Positions 1 through 9,007 of a stretch of 64,000 nt of DNA are shown piece by piece. Every line of letters begins with the position of its first letter. Position 1 is the first letter of the stretch. The stretch lies in contig JAQGHU010000111.1 in assembly GCA_028291515.1 (NCBI GenBank), positions 23,818 through 87,817 on the forward strand, written 5' to 3'. The notes under the pieces were generated by a model that was given only the letters and a program-made list of their open reading frames with translations, had not been told where the DNA came from and did not search any database. The stretch is from Schlesneria sp. (GTDB lineage Bacteria > Planctomycetota > Planctomycetia > Planctomycetales > Planctomycetaceae). The position numbers and the translations under genes were made by a program.

Positions 1-189
1 GTCTACAAGGAAGCATTCGCACACCACCTGGCACGAAATATTATCTTGAAAGATTCGGGAACTCACTTCGATCCCGATGTGGTCGATGCTTTTCTGGCAG
101 TCGAAAACGACTTCATCGAAATTCGGAATGCGTTGTTCGAAGGCGAGCCGCACGCAAGCCGACAAGGATCACTCGTCGCATCGCGATGA
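1..189 (+). CDS. C-terminal end of an HD-GYP domain protein (partial)
   Basis: Open from the first base of the window to a TGA at 187-189, giving the last 62 residues of a protein that begins outside. The tail contains YKEAF, then SGTHFDPDVVDAFL and a short acidic helix. This is the end of HD-GYP phosphodiesterases, where the S/GTxFDP-VV-AF block follows the GYP motif. Family members usually degrade cyclic di-GMP and are often response regulators with an N-terminal receiver domain, but that part is not visible here, so regulator versus stand-alone enzyme cannot be decided. It converges on the methyltransferase gene at 237, with a hairpin between them. Confidence 0.8.
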   Translation, partial: VYKEAFAHHLARNIILKDSGTHFDPDVVDAFLAVENDFIEIRNALFEGEPHASRQGSLVASR

Positions 190-201
190 CGTTAGGTTTC
201 G

Positions 202-228
202 TGGGGACGTAGTTCAGTTACGTCCCCA
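202..228. terminator. Hairpin between convergent genes
   Basis: A perfect 10-bp inverted repeat (TGGGGACGTA / TACGTCCCCA, loop 212-218) lies between the convergent HD-GYP and methyltransferase genes. The position suits a bidirectional terminator, but neither side has a clear T-run, so intrinsic termination is not proven. Confidence 0.45.
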
Positions 229-236
229 GAGAATGC

Positions 237-1241
237 CTATGTCGCTCGCTTCACGCCGGTCACATTGACGCCACTTCCGATCAACAGATTGCGTTCGTAG
301 ACCCAACGATAGAAACGGCCTGTCTTTTCCGGCGGCAGGACACGCAGTTGGTCAAAACCTACCTCCGTAAACCAGTCGCTGAGTTCAGCCACTGTGTGGT
401 GGTATTGGTACTGTGGCGCGTACCAGTCGAAGGTGTCGCAAACTCGATTCTCGCGATTCGGATGCGCGCTGAAGTTGACGACCTTATTAAGGGTTTTGCT
501 GATGATCGGCAGTCCGCCATACCACGCACCCCATTCGCACCATCGCTCCAGCTTTTCGGGTGGCATCTTCGTGGAGCGCCTTCGTAAGGCGTTGTTCATC
601 CATTCCTGCCACCACTGGTTGCAGCGGTAAAGCCACACCGAATAGCGCCCTCCCGGCTTGACCAGTTTGGCAACCGCATCGAAGACCGCTCTCGTGTCGG
701 CATCGTGGTGCATGACCCCGATCGAAAAGACGAAATCGAAGGATTCACGTTCGAGTGGCAGTCGCTTTAAGTCCGCTTGAACGAACGCGACACTGGGCAA
801 GCGGCTGCACAACTGCCTGGCCTTCGATACCGCGTCGCTGTGATCGGCACCAATAACAGCGGCCCCTGCTTCGCCGCAAACCTTGCTATAGCGACCTCCG
901 CCGCAGCCCGCGTCAAGGACTCGCAGCCCGCTAAGTTCTGCCAACGAGATTCCTGTCTTGGCTTGAAAGGTTGCCCGATCCTCATCGTCATGAGCGACTT
1001 CGTACTTGTTCCACTGCCGTCCGAAACTTGCCAGATGCTGGTCGCTGATAAAGCGAGGGATCCCGTCGATGATCGGATAAGAGACTTTGCAGACCGAGCA
1101 TTCGATCCGATCGACATTCTGTTGCAGGCGATTGGCACACGACGGGCAGCGCAACTGTGAGATCAGATCGAGTGACTGCATTTTATGAGAAGCGGCGCGA
1201 GGGCCAGTTTCGTGTTGTTCGGATGTCTCATCGCTCCCCAT
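237..1241 (-). CDS. SAM-dependent methyltransferase with N-terminal zinc ribbon
   Basis: The 334-residue protein has a Trm112-like zinc ribbon near residues 30-65 (C32-x2-C35 and C48-x2-C51, then the I-DGIPRF stretch typical of this module), followed by a class I methyltransferase domain. Its SAM-binding loop is VLDAGCGGGRY at 108-118, and IGVMHH corresponds to the usual post-IV motif. The substrate cannot be read from the sequence; related fusions act on small molecules or lipid head groups. The ATG overlaps the stop of the upstream hydrolase gene by one base (TGATG), so translation is probably coupled. An internal ATG at residue 21 could also start the protein, since residues 1-20 look unstructured. 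Confidence 0.8.
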   Translation of the reverse strand: MGSDETSEQHETGPRAASHKMQSLDLISQLRCPSCANRLQQNVDRIECSVCKVSYPIIDGIPRFISDQHLASFGRQWNKYEVAHDDEDRATFQAKTGISLAELSGLRVLDAGCGGGRYSKVCGEAGAAVIGADHSDAVSKARQLCSRLPSVAFVQADLKRLPLERESFDFVFSIGVMHHDADTRAVFDAVAKLVKPGGRYSVWLYRCNQWWQEWMNNALRRRSTKMPPEKLERWCEWGAWYGGLPIISKTLNKVVNFSAHPNRENRVCDTFDWYAPQYQYHHTVAELSDWFTEVGFDQLRVLPPEKTGRFYRWVYERNLLIGSGVNVTGVKRAT

Positions 1242-1984
1242 CAGAACTCAATCTCCATCAAATCTTCCGCCAGTGTCGTCGCAGGGAAGATTCGCTGAGC
1301 GGTTGCCAAGTCGATGGGGTCATCATCGGGGCGTTGGGGGTCGATGTGAGTCAGATACAAGCGGCCGACTCCGGCTTCCTTGGCGAGTTTCGCCACTTGC
1401 GAGGTGTGGCTGTGCCCTGTCTTCTCGCACCACTGAGCCATCTCGTCCGGGAAATAACATTCGTGGATCAGCACATCGACACCGCGAATGAAATCGGTGT
1501 ACGTTCCATCGACCGTCGTGTCAGTGATATAGGCGACTCGCTTGCCGTTCGCCTCTAAGAGGTACCCGATTGAGCCTCCGGGGTGCTTGAGCGGTGTGTG
1601 TGTAATCGTCGCACCGGAAATCTCGATGCGTTCTGCGAGTGGCACGAACTCATACGAGGGAATAACCGGAAAGACGGCTTGCGAAAACAGATGCTGCTGG
1701 ATCGCTTCGATCGTGGCGGGATCGGCATGAATCCGGCAGCGGGTGACTGTTCCCAGCAACAAGGGAACAAGAAAGAACGTCAAACCCTGGATGTGATCGA
1801 GATGCGGATGCGTGAGGAAGACATCAAGTTCTTTGGTCACCAGTCGCGGCTGAACGCGAAAGAAACTGCTCCCGGCATCGAAGACGATCCCGAGTTCGGG
1901 CAGCATGAGACCAGCCGTATGCCGTCGTTCGTTCGGATGATATCCGCCCGTCCCGAGAAACAGCAGCCGCATAGCATGACCCAT
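1241..1984 (-). CDS. Metallo-beta-lactamase-fold hydrolase (RNase Z-like)
   Basis: A 247-residue metallo-beta-lactamase-fold protein. It starts RLLFLGTGG, has the metal motif THPHLDH (HxHxDH), a later TPLKHPG histidine, the YITDTT aspartate and the final LTHIDP histidine, all in the order seen in RNase Z and related phosphodiesterases. The length suits the short RNase Z-like group rather than true tRNase Z, so the substrate (tRNA 3' trailer, cyclic nucleotide or other phosphodiester) is open. The first ATG at 1984 gives MGHAMRLL; the ATG at 1972 directly precedes the conserved strand and may be the real start. Neither has a strong Shine-Dalgarno. It lies in the leftward cluster 237-2870 and overlaps the methyltransferase start. 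Confidence 0.8.
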   Translation of the reverse strand: MGHAMRLLFLGTGGYHPNERRHTAGLMLPELGIVFDAGSSFFRVQPRLVTKELDVFLTHPHLDHIQGLTFFLVPLLLGTVTRCRIHADPATIEAIQQHLFSQAVFPVIPSYEFVPLAERIEISGATITHTPLKHPGGSIGYLLEANGKRVAYITDTTVDGTYTDFIRGVDVLIHECYFPDEMAQWCEKTGHSHTSQVAKLAKEAGVGRLYLTHIDPQRPDDDPIDLATAQRIFPATTLAEDLMEIEF

Positions 1985-1999
1985 TCATTAAACTGTCGT

Positions 2000-2392
2000 C
2001 TATCCGACCTTTGGTTTTTCCAAGAATCTACTCAGAAAATCGTCGGCCGCTGCCGCTTGGTAACGAACTGCATCCAGCAAAGCGAATCGCGAACCACCCG
2101 TTGAGGGCCACACCCATTCCGTGTCATAGTTCTCATCGACGAATTCAACGGTGACGCCGGTATCCCAATGCCATTCATCCTCGTCGTGAAAGTTCTTGAA
2201 TTGATACTCAAAAACGGCAATTTGCTTTCCGTCAACCTCCGCCACATACGCAGGCCCAACGATGTCTGCGGTACTACGGCGACGAGAAATATCTTGCGAT
2301 GGTTGCCACTGCACCTCGCCGGCCTGTGTCAAAGCGATTAACTTTTCAGCTGCCATCGTCCATCGATCAGCCATCGTGCTCACCCCATTCAT
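2000..2392 (-). CDS. Conserved hypothetical protein, acidic
   Basis: An unrecognised 130-residue protein. The N-terminus contains a helix ending EKLIALTQAGEVQWQ, a pattern I associate with small planctomycete proteins that begin with a helix and then a beta-rich part. The middle is rich in aromatic and acidic residues (ending EDEWHWDTGV), and there is no signal peptide or membrane segment. The start is either ATG 2392 or ATG 2374 (MADRW); both overlap the end of the upstream gene, which suggests an operon with coupled translation. No function can be proposed. Confidence 0.55.
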   Translation of the reverse strand: MNGVSTMADRWTMAAEKLIALTQAGEVQWQPSQDISRRRSTADIVGPAYVAEVDGKQIAVFEYQFKNFHDEDEWHWDTGVTVEFVDENYDTEWVWPSTGGSRFALLDAVRYQAAAADDFLSRFLEKPKVG

Positions 2393-2870
2393 GTTCCATC
2401 AGCAAGAGCGCAAATCCCTCCGCAGTTGATTCGAGGTGCGATTGCGCGTCTCGAGACCGACTCACTATCTGTCGATTGTCCATAGCTAAAACAACTTCAA
2501 TTGTTCGTATGCATTCCTCGATCGGCAATTCTTTTCCGAAGTGAATTACCAACCGGCTTAACGTGCCGCGAACTTGAGACAGCACTCGCCTGGAATTGTC
2601 TGGATCACGCTCTCGTATCGCCGTAGCTAGATTTCGGCGATACGAATTAAGTTTGTCAACGCCAACTTTCAAAACAGCCTGCCGCACATAGCGTCGCTGA
2701 ATCTGTCGCACCGCAACCAACACATCGATCGTAACAATCAAACTAACAACCGACAGCAGGCTACCGAACACTCCGATTCCGGCCGCGAAGGAACCGAACA
2801 AGAACCAACAAATCAAACTTCCACAAACGCAAACAAGGGCGGTAGTGACCCGCAGGACAGTCAAACTCAT
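2367..2870 (-). CDS. Membrane protein of unknown function with two N-terminal helices
   Basis: From the ATG at 2870 the product is about 167 residues. Residues 1-50 hold two hydrophobic stretches (around VLRVTTALVCVCGSLICWFL and VFGSLLSVVSLIVTIDVLV), followed by a basic helical cytoplasmic part (QIQRRYVRQAV) and an acidic C-terminus. An upstream alternative start near 2909 would add 13 basic residues that do not look like part of the protein. Its 3' end overlaps the next gene. Unknown function; probably the first gene of the leftward group that ends with the methyltransferase. Confidence 0.5.
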   Translation of the reverse strand: MSLTVLRVTTALVCVCGSLICWFLFGSFAAGIGVFGSLLSVVSLIVTIDVLVAVRQIQRRYVRQAVLKVGVDKLNSYRRNLATAIRERDPDNSRRVLSQVRGTLSRLVIHFGKELPIEECIRTIEVVLAMDNRQIVSRSRDAQSHLESTAEGFALLLMEHEWGEHDG

Positions 2871-2913
2871 TGAGTACCCCTGATTGCGCCGGATTGATAC
2901 TCGTCTCAACTTA

Positions 2914-4386
2914 TTACGTCAACTTGCGTTCGCGAATCCAATCGGTGTGGAACATCTGACCGCGTGGCTTGTCGGTACGTTCGTAAGTATGAGCGCCGAA
3001 GTAGTCGCGTTGAGCCTGCAGCAGGTTCGCAGGCAAACGTCCGTTGCGATAGCCGTCGAAGTAGCTGAGTGCGGCGCTGAACACAGGGATCGGCAAACCC
3101 ATCTGGACCGATGTGGCGACTGCTCGCCGCCAGCTTGGTTGCGCCTTCTCGATGGCGGCCTTGAAGAAGTCGTCCAACAGCAGGTTTTCCAGCGTTGGGT
3201 TCTTGTCGAAGGCGGCTTTGATATCGCCGAGGAATCGCGAGCGGATGATGCAACCACCGCGCCACAGCAGCGCGATGTTGCCGTTGTTCAGCTTCCAGCC
3301 GAATTCCTTGGCAGCGGCGTCGAGTTGGACGTAGCCCTGTGCGTAGCTACACAGCTTCGACGCATACAGCGCTTGACGGACATCCTCGACGAACTGAGTC
3401 TTGTCGCCGGTGAACTTGGCGTCGGCTGGGCCCTTCAAGACAGCACTGGCCCGGACGCGAGCGTCCTTCTGTGCGGACAGGCAACGAGCATAGACGGCTT
3501 CCGTGATCAGTGTTGTCGGCACACCCAGGTCGAGAGCGTGCTGACTCATCCACTTGCCCGTTCCCTTTTGCTGAGCAGTATCCAGAATCTTGTCGACCAG
3601 GAACTCGCCGCTTTCCTTATCTTTCACGGTGAAGATGTCACGCGTGATTTCGATCAGGTAGCTTTCCAGCTCACCTTCGTTCCACGACTTGAAGACCTTG
3701 TACAACTCGTCGTTGGTCAGGCCGAGCGTGTTCTTCAGGATGAAATAGGCTTCGCAGATGAGCTGCATGTCGCCGTATTCAATCCCGTTGTGAACCATCT
3801 TCACGTAGTGCCCTGCCCCGGCTTCGCCAACCCAGTCGCAGCAAGGAATGTCGTTGTTCGGACCGACCTTCGCCGAGATCTTCTGAAAGACGTCTTTGAC
3901 GAAGGGCCACGCTTCGGGATCGCCACCCGGCATGATGCTGGGGCCCTTGAGGGCTCCTTCTTCGCCGCCCGAAACACCTGTTCCGAGAAAGCGGAACCCT
4001 TCGGCTTTCAGATCCTTCGTACGACGGTTCGTATCGACGAAGTCCGAATTACCACCATCGATGATGATGTCGCCCTTGGACAGCAGTGGCTTGAGCTGAT
4101 CAATGACGGCGTCAACCGGGGCACCCGCTTTGACCATGATCATCACGCGGCGTGGAGCCTTTAAGTTCTTCACGAAGTCTTCGAGCGTGTGATAGCCCTT
4201 GATCCGATCTGCCGTTCCCGCATGAACCTTGTCAGCGGGTTCGTTCTTCAGTCCGCCGACAAACTCGTCGGTGGTGAGCTTCGTACGGTTGTACACCGCG
4301 ACCGAAAAGCCATTGTTGGCCATGTTCAAAACCAGATTCTGACCCATAACGGCCAGACCGATCAAACCGATATCGTGCTGCGACAT
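2914..4386 (-). CDS. gnd: 6-phosphogluconate dehydrogenase, decarboxylating
   Basis: A 490-residue full-length homologue. It oxidises 6-phosphogluconate to ribulose 5-phosphate and CO2 with NADP in the oxidative pentose phosphate pathway, in the cytoplasm. Visible signatures are the nucleotide-binding N-terminus GLIGLAVMGQNL, the IIDGGNS segment near 108-114, the GVSGGEEGA substrate loop near 137-145, and the catalytic KMVHNG with K196, H199 and N200. The C-terminal all-helical dimer domain runs to FHTDWIRE. The ATG at 4386 fits the family start. No other pentose phosphate gene is adjacent; the next upstream gene encodes a Uma2 protein and the sugar kinase lies beyond it. Confidence 0.97.
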   Translation of the reverse strand: MSQHDIGLIGLAVMGQNLVLNMANNGFSVAVYNRTKLTTDEFVGGLKNEPADKVHAGTADRIKGYHTLEDFVKNLKAPRRVMIMVKAGAPVDAVIDQLKPLLSKGDIIIDGGNSDFVDTNRRTKDLKAEGFRFLGTGVSGGEEGALKGPSIMPGGDPEAWPFVKDVFQKISAKVGPNNDIPCCDWVGEAGAGHYVKMVHNGIEYGDMQLICEAYFILKNTLGLTNDELYKVFKSWNEGELESYLIEITRDIFTVKDKESGEFLVDKILDTAQQKGTGKWMSQHALDLGVPTTLITEAVYARCLSAQKDARVRASAVLKGPADAKFTGDKTQFVEDVRQALYASKLCSYAQGYVQLDAAAKEFGWKLNNGNIALLWRGGCIIRSRFLGDIKAAFDKNPTLENLLLDDFFKAAIEKAQPSWRRAVATSVQMGLPIPVFSAALSYFDGYRNGRLPANLLQAQRDYFGAHTYERTDKPRGQMFHTDWIRERKLT

Positions 4387-4447
4387 GACTGTAAGAACGA
4401 TCCTTTCCGAGCATCTTTATCAAACATGATTGGCCCGACGGGACCGA

Positions 4448-5032
4448 TCAATCTTCAAATATCTGATTCACCGTAATTTGCAAGCCAGGCATCAAAGGAT
4501 CGCCCGACAGAACATCCGCTCCTGAAAACAATTGAGGCCGTTCATTTGGTCGGTAGACGGTGACGGTCTGGAAAACCGGCTCAACGACCCAGACCAAAGC
4601 GACGCCAACATCCAAATACTCGCGTACCTTGGAAGTGACCTCATCCTGCTTGTCATTCGGCGACAGGATCTCAACGGCTAGTACGGGTGGGCCGTCAATT
4701 AAACGAGTGTCGAGGTCATTACGAGAGATGACATCGTGACTTGCGTAAGCGACATCGATCCCCACTGCCGATCCGGGCGTTCCCCGCAGGATAAAGCCTG
4801 CTTCGCCGGAAAAGACCTTGCCGCGTGGCTTGGGTTGCAGCGCGGCCCAATTACCAAGGAGGCGAGCGATCGCGGCCTCGCATGCCGCATGCCACCGATT
4901 GCGTCTAGTCATTGGCTTTTCCCACAACTGCCCCTGAATCAACATGCGGTCGACACCGTCATCGTCCGGGAGGGCGATGAACTCGTCGACCGTCATCTGT
5001 CGTTGCACAGGTTCGGGTAATGTGGTGATCAA
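4448..5032 (-). CDS. Uma2 family endonuclease-fold protein
   Basis: A 194-residue protein of the Uma2 (DUF820) family, a PD-(D/E)xK nuclease fold expanded in cyanobacteria and planctomycetes with unclear biology. Recognisable blocks are MTVDEFIALPD near residue 13, PDVAY-like GIDVAYASHDVI, and the core PVLAVEILSPNDKQDEV..K..EYLDVGVALVWVV, in which VEILSP plus K give the ExK-like centre. The first-strand acidic residues are in the expected place. It begins with a TTG at 5032; the ATG at 4996 lies just at MTVDEF and is the alternative. It stands alone between gnd and a PfkB kinase, with no sign that they work together. Confidence 0.85.
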   Translation of the reverse strand: MITTLPEPVQRQMTVDEFIALPDDDGVDRMLIQGQLWEKPMTRRNRWHAACEAAIARLLGNWAALQPKPRGKVFSGEAGFILRGTPGSAVGIDVAYASHDVISRNDLDTRLIDGPPVLAVEILSPNDKQDEVTSKVREYLDVGVALVWVVEPVFQTVTVYRPNERPQLFSGADVLSGDPLMPGLQITVNQIFED

Positions 5033-5159
5033 GTCAGCTTCCGATATTCGCTACAAATCTCGCCCCGACACTTCCAACTGAGATTCTATTCGCTCTCTGG
5101 TTCACTCAGCAATTCACGCGCATGGTGATTTGGAGATCAATACCTCGGAAGTGCAACAG

Positions 5160-5199
5160 ACAAACAAGGTTGAACCGAGCGGCGCGGCTCGGTTCAACC
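5160..5199 (-). terminator. Terminator-like hairpin downstream of the PfkB kinase
   Basis: A perfect 13-bp inverted repeat, 5168-5180 against 5187-5199, with a 6-base GC loop. It lies 8 bases beyond the kinase stop codon, and the minus-strand sequence after the stem is T-rich (CTTGTTTG). This fits a factor-independent terminator for the kinase gene. Confidence 0.7.
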
Positions 5200-5207
5200 C
5201 GTTCAAC

Positions 5208-6281
5208 TTACCGCTGAATTCGCGCCGAACCACCCTTGGCAAATGCTTCGACTTGTTCGAGCGTTGCCATCGTGGTATCGCCTGGGAATGTGGTCAGCAA
5301 TGCGCCGTGAGCCCAACCCAGCTTGATCGCTTCTTCCGGGGGACGACCGTTGAGCAGGGCGTAGATGAAACCGGCCGCAAAACCGTCGCCGCCGCCGACG
5401 CGGTCGTAAACTTTCAGGGCGCAGGTTGGAGCCTGGTAGGTCTTCCCTTCCATCCAGCAGACGGCACTCCAGTCGTGGCTGTTTGTGGAATGGACTTCAC
5501 GCAATGTCGTGGCGACGACCTTCACGTTCGGCAATTGTTTGACGACGTCGGCCATCATCCCGAAGAACGCGGCGGGGTCGAGCTTTGAAGAGTTTTCGAC
5601 ATCTTGCCCCTTCAGGCCCAGACCCTTCTGCAGATCCTCTTCGTTGCCGACGAGCACGTCGACGTGTTCGCAAATCCGACGTAGCGTGGCCTGAGCGGTT
5701 TCGAGTCCGCCCGAGATCTGCCACAGCTTGGCTCGGAAGTTCAGGTCAAACGAGGTCACTGCTCCAGCAGCCTTTGCGGCTTTCATTCCTTCGATGACCA
5801 GCTCCGGGGTCGTCTTGGACAAGGCCGAGAAAATGCCGCCACTGTGGAACCAACGAACACCGCCGCCAAAAATGGACTTCCAATCAAAATCACCGGGCTT
5901 CAACTGAGCAGCCGCTTCGTTGGAGCGGTTGTAGAACACGACGGGTGCTCGCACGCCCAAGCCCTGGTCACTGTAAACGGTGGCCATGTTGGGGCCGGTC
6001 ACGCCATCGTGTTCGAATCGCTTGTAGAACGGTTTGACACCCATGGCGCGGACGCGTTCGGCGATGAGATCACCGATCGGATAATTCACCATGGCCGAAG
6101 CGACACCTGTGTTCATCCGAAAGCAGTCGGACAAATTGGCGGCCACATTGAATTCGCCGCCGCTGACGTGAATCCGACATTCGGTCGCCTTACGGAAGGG
6201 AATAATTCCAGGGTCGAGGCGATTAACGAGAGCTCCCAACGAGAGAAAGTCTAGCGCCCCTTGAGCAGGAATGTTCAGCAT
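5208..6281 (-). CDS. PfkB family sugar kinase, probably 2-keto-3-deoxygluconate kinase
   Basis: A 357-residue ribokinase-fold kinase. The substrate-side GGEFNVA motif is at 41-47, the central FDLNFR block near 178-183, and the catalytic DRVGGGDGFAAGF with Asp299 as the expected base. The layout (FDLNFRAKLW, VGNEEDL) is that of 2-dehydro-3-deoxygluconokinases and related sugar-acid kinases, which would feed an Entner-Doudoroff-like route. Sugar specificity within PfkB cannot be fixed by reading alone. The ATG at 6281 gives a slightly long N-terminus for the family, but no better start is seen. Single gene with its own terminator; 414 bases separate it from the divergent gene at 6696. Confidence 0.8.
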   Translation of the reverse strand: MLNIPAQGALDFLSLGALVNRLDPGIIPFRKATECRIHVSGGEFNVAANLSDCFRMNTGVASAMVNYPIGDLIAERVRAMGVKPFYKRFEHDGVTGPNMATVYSDQGLGVRAPVVFYNRSNEAAAQLKPGDFDWKSIFGGGVRWFHSGGIFSALSKTTPELVIEGMKAAKAAGAVTSFDLNFRAKLWQISGGLETAQATLRRICEHVDVLVGNEEDLQKGLGLKGQDVENSSKLDPAAFFGMMADVVKQLPNVKVVATTLREVHSTNSHDWSAVCWMEGKTYQAPTCALKVYDRVGGGDGFAAGFIYALLNGRPPEEAIKLGWAHGALLTTFPGDTTMATLEQVEAFAKGGSARIQR

Positions 6282-6695
6282 TCAGTGTCCCTTGTTCTTG
6301 CAAGTCATTCGTATAGTTGAAGTAGCGTCGCCAAACGACGCGAGTTTCCGTGCTTAATGCCGCCCCAACCCTGATCGACCTAAATCGTCGTTTTGCCCGC
6401 GGTCGGTGGGGGACGCTATGATATCGGTCGTTGGAGGCGAGTTCAAAAGCCCGGCGAACCTTTCTGGATTTGCAGGGGTTACATATCAACAAGACCGTGC
6501 GCGAAGAATTTTGCTTTGATTTCGTTCGGGTGCCACGGACTCACCGTCTTCGGGGTGGCCGTGTCCTCGATCAAAGACACGGCGACGTCGAGGACTCCGA
6601 CACCGTGGCACCCCACATCCATGATTTCAGTGAACAGAATCGTGTACGGTCATCAAGAATCGTTCAGATGAGTCGCCCCGCGAAGGAACCCAGTC
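6282..6695. other. Divergent intergenic region (414 bp)
   Basis: It separates the leftward kinase from the rightward DUF1549 gene, so it should hold promoters for both. No confident -35/-10 pair was identified. The right half holds the nested palindrome at 6528-6613. No coding region looks credible here. Confidence 0.5.
6528..6613. repeat. Nested palindromic repeat element
   Basis: Outer arms GGGTGCCACGG (6528-6538) and CCGTGGCACCC (6603-6613) are perfect inverted repeats. Inside are a second hairpin GCCGTGTC/GACACGGC (6558-6565 and 6576-6583) and an alternative pairing TCCTCGA/TCGAGGA (6564-6570 and 6588-6594). The structure resembles small dispersed palindromic elements found in bacterial intergenic DNA. 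Copy number elsewhere cannot be seen in this window. Confidence 0.6.
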
Positions 6696-8414
6696 ATGCC
6701 ACGCTCTGCCGAGGGATTCCAGACACTCTATCGACGCCGAAATAGCGTGATTCGACTGTGCCTTTCGGTCATTGTCTCGTTGGCGGTCCTCTTTGGTTCC
6801 ACCACTGTGACACAGGCCGCCTCGTCGGATGCGGACATCATCACTCGCATCAACGAATTCCTGAAGCAGTACTGGAAGGACAATGATGTCACGCCGTCCG
6901 AACGAGCCGATGATGGCGAATTCGCCAGGCGAGCGTCGCTGGATATCGTGGGCCACACCCCGCCCTTCTCGCGATTAGTGCAATTCCTGGGGGATACCAG
7001 TCCCGACAAACGCGGGCATCTGGTTGACGAATTGCTGGACGATCCCGCCTATGCCGAACACTTCTCGACAATCTGGGGCAACATTCTGATCGGTCGAGCG
7101 AACAATCGCCGCACGAATCGTGGCGAGTTGGAACGCTGGTTGAAGCAGCAGTTCGACAAGAACGCCCCTTATGATCGCTTCGCGTTCGATCTGATATCTG
7201 CCGAAGGAGAGAGCGCGCGGAATGGTGCCGTTGGTTTTCTGGCGGCTCACTTGAATGAACAGGCTGTTCCAGCGACGGCAATTACGGCTCGCATTTTCCT
7301 GGGGATGCAGGTGCAATGCACGCAATGCCACAACCACCCGTTCAATGATTGGAAGCAGTCGCAATTCTGGGGGATGAACGCCTTCTTCCGTGGGACTCGT
7401 CGTCAGGGGGCCGGAGGAAATCAGCGCGACGAATTCACTCTCAGTGATAACGATGCCGAAAGCGTCGTCTTTTTTGAGAAGCGATCCGGGCTGATGGAAG
7501 CCATTACGCGGCAGTTTGTCGATGGAACGCTGACCGACAACACCTCGCCTGATACTCCTCGAAAGCAGTTGGCAAAACTCGTCATCGATCCGTCTAAACC
7601 GTATCTCACTCATGCCATCGTAAACCGCATATGGGCTCACTATGTCGGTGCGGGTTTCACGAAGCCGATCGATGACATGGGACCGCACAATCCCCCCTGC
7701 CATCCCGAACTGGTAGATTTCCTCGCCACCGAATTCCGCACCTCTGGCTACGATCTGAAACGTTTGACTCGTTGGATCACGGCCAGCGAGACCTACAACT
7801 TGACGAGCCGCACGCATCCGGGGAACAAGATCGACGAACCCGCATCCGGTGCCACTCCGCTGTTCAGCCGGATGTACGTCAAACCGTTCACGGCCGAACA
7901 GCTTTATGATTCATTGATCGTCGCCACCGATGCACATAAGTCTGGCCGCAACTACGAGCAATCGGAACGACAGCGCAACGAATGGTTGGGTCAGTTCGTC
8001 CGCGCGTTTGGAACAGACGAGAACGATGAATCCACAGACTTCAACGGCACGGTGCCACAGGCATTGGTGATGATGAACGGCGATCTGATCCGTAGTGCGA
8101 TCAGCGGAGATCAGGGAAGCTTTTTGCGACGAGTTCTGGACGGTTCGATCTTGAAGACCGAGGAAGCTGTCAGCACGAAGTCCTCCCGCGTCACCGCTAA
8201 TCGTGGCAAGCCAATTCCAGTGAAAGTGACCAAGGGAATCCCCGGTAAGATTGAGATCCTCTACCTGACAGCCCTGGCCCGCAAACCCTCCGCTGCCGAG
8301 TTAGCCGCGATCGACAAAAGCTTCCACAACAACAACGATCGTGATCCGATCCACGGCCTGCAGGATGTCTTCTGGGCTTTGTTGAATTCCAACGAGTTCA
8401 TTTTCAATCATTAG
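6696..8414 (+). CDS. Secreted DUF1549/DUF1553 protein
   Basis: A 572-residue protein with a basic N-terminus and hydrophobic segment (VIRLCLSVIVSLAVLFG) ending near TQAAS, so probably exported. DUF1549 covers about 45-260, with the (L)DIVGHTPP block and CTQCHNHPF near residue 207; the rest is DUF1553, with KPYLTHAIVNRIWAHYVG and the C-terminal LNSNEFIFNH that ends most members. The CxxCH could bind haem c. The family is greatly expanded in planctomycetes and usually paired with a DUF1501 gene; none follows here. Biochemical function is not established, though a role in degradation of complex polysaccharides is commonly suspected. Confidence 0.85.
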   Translation: MPRSAEGFQTLYRRRNSVIRLCLSVIVSLAVLFGSTTVTQAASSDADIITRINEFLKQYWKDNDVTPSERADDGEFARRASLDIVGHTPPFSRLVQFLGDTSPDKRGHLVDELLDDPAYAEHFSTIWGNILIGRANNRRTNRGELERWLKQQFDKNAPYDRFAFDLISAEGESARNGAVGFLAAHLNEQAVPATAITARIFLGMQVQCTQCHNHPFNDWKQSQFWGMNAFFRGTRRQGAGGNQRDEFTLSDNDAESVVFFEKRSGLMEAITRQFVDGTLTDNTSPDTPRKQLAKLVIDPSKPYLTHAIVNRIWAHYVGAGFTKPIDDMGPHNPPCHPELVDFLATEFRTSGYDLKRLTRWITASETYNLTSRTHPGNKIDEPASGATPLFSRMYVKPFTAEQLYDSLIVATDAHKSGRNYEQSERQRNEWLGQFVRAFGTDENDESTDFNGTVPQALVMMNGDLIRSAISGDQGSFLRRVLDGSILKTEEAVSTKSSRVTANRGKPIPVKVTKGIPGKIEILYLTALARKPSAAELAAIDKSFHNNNDRDPIHGLQDVFWALLNSNEFIFNH

Positions 8415-8659
8415 AATTCACGACCGTGAGCGAGCAATTGGCGGAGAGACTATCAGTCTGCCGAGACCGCTGTGATGGGCTAGTTTGTGCGTCGCTTGGC
8501 ATCGACGTGGGACTTGTATTTCACCGCCTGAAAGAGACTCGCATTAGCAGTGCGGCATTTTCGGCTAACAACACGGAATCGACAGTTGCATTAAAGTAAG
8601 CCATTTACCGGGCACATGAATGCGTTCCCGAGTATTGTCGAACTCCGTACAATCGCGGT

Positions 8660-9001
8660 ATGAACACTGAAGATCTCCCAACTGAGACTGTGGAAGCGGA
8701 CCAGCCAGCACCGGTCACCTACAACGATCCACTCAAGCTCATTCGGCAACTTGTCGTCTTCCTCCTGGGAATGTCCGTGGTGGTCGTCGGTATCGCGATG
8801 ATCGTTCTACCGGGTCCTGCGACAATCGTGATCCCTGCGGGTCTGGCGATCCTCGCTACGGAGTTCGTGTGGGCAAAGCGGTGGCTGGACTATCTGAAAC
8901 GCCGCGCCCAAGAGGCGATGGATTGGACAGCGAACTCCGTGGGAGGCTCGGATACTTCTGGCAAGGACGAAGACAAATCATCGACTGCATCGGGCCAATA
9001 G
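8660..9001 (+). CDS. PGPGW-type small membrane protein
   Basis: 113 residues with a charged, Pro-rich N-terminus and a hydrophobic hairpin at about 34-72. The turn carries VLPGPATIVIPAGLAIL, the signature of the putative transmembrane protein family named PGPGW (here PGPA rather than PGPG), followed by EFVWAKRWL. The C-terminal tail is polar. Function unknown. It ends six bases from the convergent toxin gene. The upstream 245 bases show no gene. Confidence 0.75.
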   Translation: MNTEDLPTETVEADQPAPVTYNDPLKLIRQLVVFLLGMSVVVVGIAMIVLPGPATIVIPAGLAILATEFVWAKRWLDYLKRRAQEAMDWTANSVGGSDTSGKDEDKSSTASGQ

Positions 9002-9007
9002 ACTGGG

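Noticed and set aside
2884..4164. 426-codon plus-strand frame antisense to gnd
   Set aside because: It is the shadow of a highly conserved gene; no motif and atypical composition.
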